Positions 27,109 to 64,000 of a stretch of 64,000 nt of DNA are shown in pieces. The position numbers and the translations under genes were made by a program. The stretch's first letter is position 1; every line of letters starts with the position of its first letter. Source of the stretch: Berghia stephanieae (Eukaryota; Mollusca; Gastropoda; Nudibranchia; Aeolidiidae); assembly GCA_034508935.3 (NCBI GenBank), contig CM067449.1:38224046-38288045 (forward strand), written 5' to 3'. The notes beneath the pieces were generated by a model, which worked only from the letters and a program-made list of their open reading frames with translations, had not been told where the DNA came from and searched no databases.

Positions 27109-27114
27109 TTTATT
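27109..27114 (-). promoter_or_regulatory. Candidate METTL1 polyadenylation signal AATAAA
   Basis: On the minus strand an AATAAA lies 34 bp after the METTL1 stop codon. A second lies at 27034-27029. Either would give a very short 3' UTR. Confidence 0.4.
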
Positions 27115-27147
27115 TTCATCTGTCACCAATGAATGAGATGTTAAATG

Positions 27148-41184
<14,037 letters not shown>

Positions 41185-41780
41185 TCTTCTGTGACTTTGG
41201 CCAAACTTGGTAAATTTTTCAATTATATCTAAACAATATAAGATAGAATTAATGTAAAAAGATTTAATTAAATGCAAAGATTAAATAAAAAATAAGAGCC
41301 TAAATATGGATTACTTCCCTTGTTCTGAGATTTTGTCATTTGGCAAAATATCTGGAGTAAAACAAACAAAAATCACCGAAATTGTTCTGCTGCTGTCTGG
41401 TGGTCATACAAGAGTTTAATACTGATATTTCAGCTACTTTTAATTGTTAATTTGGCTGCATTTGTGTGATACAGACAATATCTGGGATATCTAAAGCTAC
41501 ACCAAAACTTTCAAAGATGGCAACACAGCTGTATCTCGATTGCAAATCGAAATCGATAAAATTATTAAAAACAAGTCCCTTTTCTGGTCTTATATAGATA
41601 AATTTCTTTTTTCCATTGGATAGATATCCCTTTAACTCCAGGTGATGTACTCATTATATCTATTAATAGTAATTGAAGTGGAATCTCAGCCTTGCCACTA
41701 TTTTGAGGACAATACATTACAAGAAAATGCGTTAAAGACACAATCGGTAATACACTTATCGACAACAACGAAATTTTGGA

Positions 41781-42643
41781 ATGTTGGGCAGTATACATAA
41801 AAAATATTTAGTGGATGACAAAAGGACGTGCTTGGATAAAGAAATCTCTACTGCGAACACGGATCCCCAGACTATGCGAGAAGTAGAAGCTGCTTGGAAA
41901 ACGGTAGGCCAAGATAGTTTCTCAATAGAATTGATTGACGCCCTCGATGATCTGGGAATAGACATTCTGACAAAAGCCTTTAATATCATATACAAAAAGG
42001 GTGAATTGCCTAATGTTTTGAGACAATCAGTATTCATTACGATACCCAAAAAAAAGGAACTATTGACTGTGACCAACACAGAACAATCAGCATAATGAGT
42101 CAGGCCACAAAAATTATATTAAGAATACTTATGAAAAGAATGAGGAGCAAGATATCTCTCCAGAGATAAGTGACGAGCAGTTTGGTTTTGTTAAAGAAAA
42201 GGGTATGGTAAATGCAATCTTTACATTGAAAACAATAATGCAACAGTCAATCGAAAAACAAAAGTCACTTTATCTATGCTTCATTGATTATTCCAAAGCT
42301 TTTGATTCAGTAGTAGAAAGTAGTAGAAACATACCTTATAAGTACCATTTTATACGGTTGTGTAACGTGGACGCTTGACAAAGAATGTACGAGAAGGTTA
42401 GAGGCATTTGAGATGTGGGTGTATAGAAGAATGTTGAGGCTATCATGGTCAGACAGGTATATGAACGAGGAAGTGTTGGAGAAGGTGAGAAAAGGAAGAA
42501 TATTGATCGATACCATCAGAAAGAGGCAGTTACGGTTTCTGGGACTTGTGTGGAGAAGAGACGGAATAGAAAAGTTGGTAACATCTGGGATGATCGAAGG
42601 AAAGAGAGCTAGAGGAAGACAAAGAATGACTTATTCCCACTGA
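41781..42643 (+). mobile_element. Degraded LINE (non-LTR retrotransposon) reverse transcriptase
   Basis: Three collinear frames carry the family's motifs: DILTKAFNIIYKKGELPN with ITIPKK (RT fingers), CFIDYSKAFDSV (motif A), and near the C-terminus LEAFEMWVYRRMLRLSWSDR and GKRARGRQRM. The DD box region between motif A and the C-terminus is lost and frames change, so it is dead. Similar C-termini are common in endonuclease-bearing LINEs of many invertebrates. Confidence 0.85.
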
Positions 42644-42644
42644 G

Positions 42645-43270
42645 TAACGTTAGTGTCACGAAGTGATGTTATTAATATTAATATTAATTAAAGCTCTCAC
42701 TTCTCTTGAGTGATGTTATTAATATTAATTTAAACTCTCACTTCTCTTCTCTATCTATCATTTTCTCTTTTTCATTGTCTCTCTTTGTCATTTTCTTTTC
42801 TCTATCTGTGTGTTTCTCTGTCATTTTCTCCTTTCTCTCTCTCTCACTAATTGTTGTTAATAATATCAATAATGCTCTCGTTTTCTCTTTTCATTCCTTC
42901 TTCCGTGTTCTTCTTTTTATCTCTCAACTCACCATTTTAGCCATGGACCGTGCCAGTTGGTAAATCGGCAACTATCTACTATTAACTGCCACAGAGTGAT
43001 GTCATTTAATATTTACTCTCATTTTCTTTGTTTCTCAGATTTTTTCTTTTCTCTCTCTTTCATTTCCACTTTTTGCTTCGGACTGTGTCACAGTTGGTAA
43101 ATCGGCAACACTTAACTGTCATGGAGAATGGAGTGATATGAAAAATGTTCTTCTCTGTCTCTATTTCATTTTCTCCTTTTCTTCTCTCTCTCTCATATTT
43201 CCTCTTTGTCACAGACCTTACCAGTTGGTCCCGTAAATCGTCAACTATTTACTATTAACTGCCACAGATT
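42645..43270. repeat. Degenerate tandem repeat rich in TTCTCT
   Basis: Units share CCAGTTGGTAAATCGGCAAC (near 42950, 43092 and 43223), ACTATTAACTGCCACAGA and GAGTGATGT, separated by pyrimidine-rich filler. The spacing is about 130-150 bp. It starts right after the LINE remnant. Confidence 0.65.
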
Positions 43271-43526
43271 CATCTTGTTCCAAAAATATATACGTGAATT
43301 GTTCCTTATTATGAGGATGTGCAGAATATTTTCCTTTAAGACAAAGGAAATCCTATTTTTATTTTTAATCTATCAGGCATTATTTAATTTATACAATTGG
43401 CATTGGCAGGGATTTGCCACTTCATCCGTGTTTTTGTTGTTTTTCCCGCTGACTCCTAAAACAAGAGTAATTCTTGTTTTTATTTGATTCTAACTCGTCT
43501 TGGAATTCAGGAAAAGACATATAAAA

Positions 43527-45345
43527 ATTAAACGGATCGTTTTTATGCACCTCCATTACGCATGCGCATTCCACCCAATTTCATCAGCGATGCTGTGTCT
43601 GTATTTGGACTTGGCAAAAGTTATATTGTGACATCTGGAGGAACGTCTTTGTTCAAAATAAATTTAAAAAATAAAGAAATAATCTGAAAAATCGAAATGT
43701 AAATCCAGAAAATAGAAGTTGCATTGAAGGTAAAATAATGTTATAGAAAGACCTTAATAAATGTTATGAATAGTCAGGTGGCTCCGTAGCGCAGTGGACT
43801 AAGCTGCCAGACTCTAACCTTAAAAGTACTGGGTTCGACCCCATTGTGGACATTTTTTTTTAAGGTTACTTTATTGAGAATAACATCATTTTTGTTGGTA
43901 TAGTTCCTGGTCATATATTTAAAACTTTAAATTAATCTATTATTATTATTATGTAGTGTCTTTATGCACCTCCGTTGACGGTGTATCTTAACGGACCGTT
44001 TTTATACACCTCCGTCATGCATCCCACCCAATTTCATCAGCGAAATTGTGGCTCTGTATTTGGACACGGCAAAAGTTATATTGAGACATCTGTAGGATGT
44101 TTTTGTTAATAAATTTATATAAAAATAATAATAATTTTAAAAATCGAAATATAGAACCAGAAAATAGAAGTTGTATTGAAGGAAAAATAATGTTTTAGAA
44201 AGACCTTATTAAATCTGATGAACAGTCAGGTGGCTCCGTAGCCCAGTGGACAAGCTGTCAGACTCTAACCTTGAAAGTACAGGGTTTGTTTCCCATTTGT
44301 AGATATTTGTTTTTTTAACTTTACTTTATTGAGAAAGACATCATTTTTGTTTGTTCTTTTTTTCTTTCTTTTTTTTTTTTTTTGTTATTTTGTTTGTTTT
44401 TGTTTTTTTTTCAAAAACTATTTATCATGTTGTTAAAAAACTTCAATTTTAATTTTCTAAAATTATTTATTTATTTGAGATCAGTATTTGTGTGCCATGT
44501 TTCTATTTACTTTTGATTTTTAAAATTATTGTTATTATTCTTTCATTTATTATCATTGTATAAACGTACATCGGTAATCACTAAGCAGTGTGCTAAACTA
44601 CAATCTAAAACTATTTAAACCTCATGGACGTATGCAGCAACATTTTCATTAATTTACCATCACCGCCAATGGAGGTGCATAAAAACGGTGTGTTTTTGTA
44701 CACCTCCAATGCAGGTGCATAAAAACAGTGCGTTTTTGTACACCTCCAACGGAGGTTCATAAAAACGCCACCTTATTATCATTATCATTATTATCAATTA
44801 TATTTTTTAGAAAAACAACATGGTACCATTCAATGTTATCGACATGCATTTGAATGTAAACGTCATTTTATAATATTATATCATCATAACAGTGTCTGCG
44901 TTTACCGCGTCTTTGTCTTTTTATATTGGGTTTTTTTTTCTTCTTTTTTTTTTTTTTTTGTTGTTTTTCAAAAACGTTTTATCGTGTTTAAAGAAACTTC
45001 CTGTCCAATCATTGTTTATGTTTAGTTACCTTATCTACGCCATTCATACTACACAGTTCTCATTCGTCCTTAGTGTCTTATACTTATTCGTTGTGTTTTG
45101 TTGATATATATAGGGGAAACCAGAAACGTCTACAGTATGTCTTTGTCTAATAAGTGAGGTTAACAATTCAACAACAACTATAATTTTTTCCTTCGAGCTT
45201 CAAGCAGCAACATTTTCATTAATCAACCAGCACCACCAACGGAGGTGCATAAAAAACGGTACGTTTTTTTTTTTTACACCGGCAACGGAGGTGCGTAAAT
45301 ACGGTGCGTTTTTTTACACCTCCAATTCCAATAGTGTGCAACGCC
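43527..45345. repeat. Cluster of palindromic modules with tRNA-like segments
   Basis: Diverged copies of one module begin near 43527 and 43995, and parts recur at 44340-44780 and 44880-45345. The ends are inverted: GTTTTTATGCACCTCC on one side and GGAGGTGCATAAAAAC on the other. Each of the first two modules contains GGTGGCTCCGTAGC followed by a box-B-like GGGTTCG (near 43785-43845 and 44227-44290). Tandem 40-bp palindromes lie at 44671-44765 and 45241-45323. The tRNA-like parts do not fold into a good cloverleaf. Confidence 0.7.
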
Positions 45346-45763
45346 ACCTTCGTCGTATGCGCGCAAACCGATTCCATTGTTAAGATCAAGATCAAACCTC
45401 AACCTTAATCACTCATGAAATTATTTCTAGATTTGGTGAGGAAGAAATGCCTTACAAGTATCCGATTTTGTGATTTTAAAATGAAATATTCATCATAAAT
45501 GCTGACGAACGTAAGTGTAAACAAACACGTTTGAGGCTTGTGGCTGGAATGAATGAATAGATTTCCTGTTTCACTTTCGGTTTCAAGAAGGGGAATTCCC
45601 TTGAAACACCAAAGTACGAAAGTAACTTATGCCAGCTTTATTACCAAAGTTCGTATTTTCACGGGCTGCTACAATTTGTCTTCCCTTCTCAATCTCATCA
45701 ACTGACTAAACCTATGTTTTGCCAAATGTGGAAGTGAAAATTTCCTGCTTGTTCGAATCAAAA

Positions 45764-60165
<14,402 letters not shown>

Positions 60166-63100
60166 GTAACTTAAAGGACAAACATTCAGACAGATGGACC
60201 GACAGAATGATTGACAGTTAACAGTGACAAACAGACTGTGTGATTTGTATGATATAAAATGGTAAACTCGAATAGGCGTAAAGATGCGCAATTGCCATAA
60301 TTAGGTATTATTACATTTCCTTTGGGACATTGACAGCCAGTAACTATGCATTGTTATTTCAAAGTCGATGGGTATTCAGTTTTCTCTTCCCCCTAATGTT
60401 ACCAATCAATTTAGATACAGAGGAAGAGAATTAATTAGGGCCAAACAAGGCATAGAAACAAAGTTTTATGAACAAGATCAAACTCATTGAGAGTAGTTGA
60501 ATGTGTTCTCATAGTACCTAAAACAAAGAGGCCTTACAATATGTTGTCCATAAGTAGTTATTATGGTTTAATTCACTCAAATATGTAAAGATATGTTCAT
60601 TATTTTCTAGTGTATGGTATAAAAACATAATTTTTTTAAAAATTAACTGTTCTTTTCCGATACTGGTCACTAAAAATTGTCCAGAGATGCTATTGAAAGT
60701 ATTGTCATAATTAGTTGTTCAGAAGTTGTGTCAATTGTTCATAACAATGCTTGCGGAAGGAAGAACATGTGTTAGGTGTTCACTTGGAATTAACTGATTG
60801 CAAGCCCAACTAGAACTGAATTAATATGAACACACATATATATAGATGGAGTGAGACACATAATTCAATAATCAAGATGTGGGTAAGGGTGTTGAATGGC
60901 TTGATCATTACAGTATTCTAGAATTTAGGTTTTGTATCATTGTGTGTTTTGTTGTGTTTTTTTTTTGGTTGTTTTTTTGCTTTATAGATTCATTGCTGGT
61001 TAAGCACACAAGTCTATAACATGATCTAGCTATTAAGATACCCAGTTTTACTGAGGAGTCTCACTGAAACAAAATTTTCTGATCATTTGTTTCCCAACTC
61101 GGTACCCATTTTATGGATCTATTAACAGAAGCAGAAATTCTACTTCATTTTCGACTTCTATAACAATCTTAAAACAAATCTTTCTGAGTTTGCCTTTCAT
61201 TGATTTCAACATCCTTTTCTTTATATGCAATATTTACACAGCTCCTTTCAGCCATTTTACAGGTGACTTACTAAAAGTACTTTTGTGATTTTAATCGCAT
61301 TCAAGCTGCTGATCTTGTTATTAATTTTTTTTTAAGTCAAAGATTGCAAACAGAATTGGAGATATCAAACTAGGATAAAGACCAGTGTGTTCAGAATGTG
61401 TCATTCATTGGTTTTTGCTTTAAAATGAGTTTTGCATTTCACTCTTAAAAGTGATATGTACCACTTGTGTTTGTTAAGCTTAAAACCTATTACTAAAAGT
61501 GTTATAGGAATAACAGCTTTAGTCCAATGTTGATTACCCCAATGACATTTACCATCGAGTGATCGATACTCACTGCTGTTAACAGTGAATGACCATTGCC
61601 CATTAGTGATGTGAGAAGGTTATCAATGTGTTGGAAGTAATCATCCTGTATCCCTACAACGAACTGATCGAATGAGCAAATCATCTAAAGTTGAATGAGT
61701 TCGTTTCGCAGTGAAATATTAGTATTACAGACTTGTATCGTTGTTTACTTAAGGGTTATTTTATTGGGTTTTTTCTTTTTTAAGGATGTGTTACTCAATG
61801 ATTTTGTATTTTGATTCAGATTGGCAAGGCATTAGGCCTTGAAATTTTTATAATTGTCTTAGGAGAGTTGTTTTTTGGGGGTTTTTTTCATGTTTTCCTG
61901 TCTTGTGACATGCGTACAAATGAAATTTCAGAGAGGTTGTTTGATTTTTTAAAATGAAGTACATTATTCATTGGGGGGATCAGTTAGAATGTAACGATTG
62001 GAAGGGAGGGAAGAATGCCTGAGCAATTCAAACAGTTATATATGTATATATATATAACAGATAAAATAATATATTATAAATGCCTTTGTGAATACAACAG
62101 ATGATATTTTGTCAAATATGTAAAGGAATGAATGACATTGAACACCCAGACAGTTTGATGGTTTATTTCCTTTTGATTTTCACTTCTTTTTCTCTCTTTC
62201 CTTTTAATTCTAGCTGTAACAAACCGATTAAACCGGAGTTGAAATGAGTCTGTGTTTTAATGTCAGTTTAAATATTTTTTGGTATTGAGATTGAAAATCC
62301 GTAGATAAACAAAGCATGCACCTCAATCATGAATTTGGAAGTTTTGTTGTTTTGCTGGGTTTTTTTTTTACATGGATATTTGTATAGTGCATTTTCATCG
62401 ATTCACCATGCTCAATGCGCTTCCCAATGTTTCATTCCCCCCATGCATGCCTAAAAGAACATAATTCCTATTTTATACAGTGCAAGTACTTATATTTTGT
62501 GCTAGCACCCTGACACAATCTGTCATTGCCTATAGCCAGGGAATCAGACCTTCCATTTAGACAGGGTGAATTGGAAACACAGATTCTTTTGAGACCCAAA
62601 GTTTTGTTTTTTTTTTAGAGGGGGGGGGGGTATAATCTCCGGATTCAAATATTTAAAATCAGACTGAGAGAATAATGGTGAATAATTGTTTGTTTACTCG
62701 GTTAGGGATCTGTAACCAAATGTAGTTACGTTTTTATCAAGTCTAAAGCATTTAAAAATGTAATTCATAAAAGGGTAGAAATTTTGGTTGAAACAGATTT
62801 TTTTTCTTGAAGTTCAAATTTTCTTTAAAATATATCCTGATCCTGTTGCAAGTACTCACTCACACCTGATTGATTATATATAAAAATGTTTTGCTCTTGA
62901 TGGTCATTGTCAATGCTTCCAAGAACCCTTGGAAACAGTTTAATCTGAGCAGAATGTATGACGTCAAGACTTGAATTCCATTTTTTTCCCCTACAATTTC
63001 ACAGTTTGAACCATAAATTGGAAGTTATATTTTTGGGTTTTTAGTTTGGCACTTTCAGATTGTTGAGAGAGTTAACAATAAACAGAGATATAAAAATGAC

Positions 63101-64000
63101 AGCATTTCAGACTGGTTTTGGTTTGACTTTTATTATCTGTTGGATATTTTTTTTTTAGGTCATTTCGGTTTAATCGGTTTTTGTCTTTGTATAAATTTCC
63201 CTAAAACCTCTGTGACGTGTCTTGTTGCCATTTTCCAAGATAAATGGATGTTTTATAAATATAAATATATATATTATACAGGATGAAGAATTCACCATTA
63301 ATGATAACTTGTTAATGATTGTCTATTATTGTTGTAACTGCATACCTGCCACTCATACAAATATAATCAGATATAGAATTTTTTAGGAGTAATTAAATAC
63401 AAGTTTTAGATTATTTAGGGATGATGATTGGAAATTTAGTTTATTATGCTTAGAGATTAGTATGCGACTAAATTAAATAACTTGTATTGCAAAACTTTTT
63501 CGAAGGATAATTCGTTTACAAAGGTGGTGGTCGTGAACACTTATGTTTATAAACTTCTTTTTTTTTTTTAATTCTAATTTTAATTTAATTTTATTTTTGG
63601 GTGTGTAAGGGGAGGGGGTGGGAGCTGGGAGAGATTGATATCTAGATCATTTTGTTTGTTGCCTGTGGTAGGGCTGTAATTGATGTTGGAAGTTCTATTT
63701 CCTACAATTTTTACATTTATATCTATACTCATTATATTTCACATTGACATTGAGTGATTGGTGGTTGTAAACAGTGATGTTGTTTGAGCATTTTGATTAC
63801 CACACGATATCTCTCCATCATACTTGTTCTACCCATCAGGTTTTGCAATTTGGATTTATATATTTTCTCAACGCATTTCTTTGTTTTTCATCTTCTTTTC
63901 CCAGCAGTATAAGTTGATGGAGCATTGATTTCAATGACATTAGTATAAATACTTTTTTCCACAAAAATTTTGATAATTTTAGATAGATTTCTTCTTTTAG
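60166..64000 (+). other. Probable CRK 3' UTR and downstream flank; no gene seen
   Basis: AT-rich with short homopolymers and no recognisable coding or repeat family. The first clear AATAAA after the stop codon is at 63078-63083, which would make a 3' UTR of about 2.9 kb. An ATTAAA lies near 62228. Confidence 0.5.

Larger units (their letters stand above)
41185..45763. other. Intergenic region between divergent METTL1 and CRK
   Basis: 4.6 kb that must hold the METTL1 promoter at its left end and probably the CRK promoter at its right end. No TATA box or CpG-rich core is obvious. The region is filled with LINE, tandem-repeat and palindromic sequence listed separately. Confidence 0.6.

Noticed and set aside
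43785-43855. Possible tRNA-Arg gene
   Set aside because: Boxes A and B are present, but the acceptor and T stems do not pair well, and a similar degenerate copy lies at 44227-44290. It is a repeat-borne tRNA-like segment.

Overview
The window is AT-rich animal DNA with split genes, GT-AG introns of 0.2-7 kb, long ATT/AAT and CT microsatellites, and several families of short retroposons. It suggests a bilaterian invertebrate. A lophotrochozoan such as a mollusc fits the tRNA-derived SINEs, the Tigger/hAT-like DNA elements, the CR1/L2-like LINE tails and the DIRS retroelement, but this is inference and the species is not identified. Three conserved genes were assembled exon by exon from splice sites and protein motifs.

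Layout: (1) 1-12536, plus strand: a fatty acyl-CoA reductase (FAR1-like) in 11 visible exons; its first exon is open to the left edge, and exon 6 appears to lack one base. (2) 12537-27147: about 14.6 kb between two convergent genes, with no convincing gene, a cluster of ~0.5-kb retroposons and two small inverted-repeat elements. (3) 27148-41184, minus strand: a complete METTL1 (tRNA m7G46 methyltransferase) in 6 exons, 254 aa. Its 7-kb intron 2 holds a young but broken DIRS-type retroelement (32794-37391) and two retroposons. (4) 41185-45763: the space between divergent METTL1 and CRK, holding a broken LINE, a degenerate tandem repeat and a striking cluster of 40-bp palindromes with tRNA-like segments. 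(5) 45764-60165, plus strand: a complete CRK adaptor (SH2-SH3-SH3) in 8 exons, 247 aa. Its 5.8-kb intron 7 holds a nested pile of a LINE, a hAT-like element and Tigger-like ends. (6) 60166-64000: probable CRK 3' UTR and flank with no other gene seen.

The three genes do unrelated jobs: ether-lipid/wax alcohol synthesis, tRNA modification and tyrosine-kinase signalling. Nothing shows that they act together. About half of the remaining interest is in the repeats. A ~520-bp retroposon family has roughly a dozen copies, three with clear target-site duplications and a conserved 3' hairpin. The gag-like ORF of the DIRS element carries eight small hairpins whose stems covary while the loop stays fixed. 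A locally templated patchwork insertion lies at 31.0-31.1 kb. A hAT-like element carries what looks like a promoter-proximal first coding exon. No CRISPR array, functional rRNA gene or functional tRNA gene was found.
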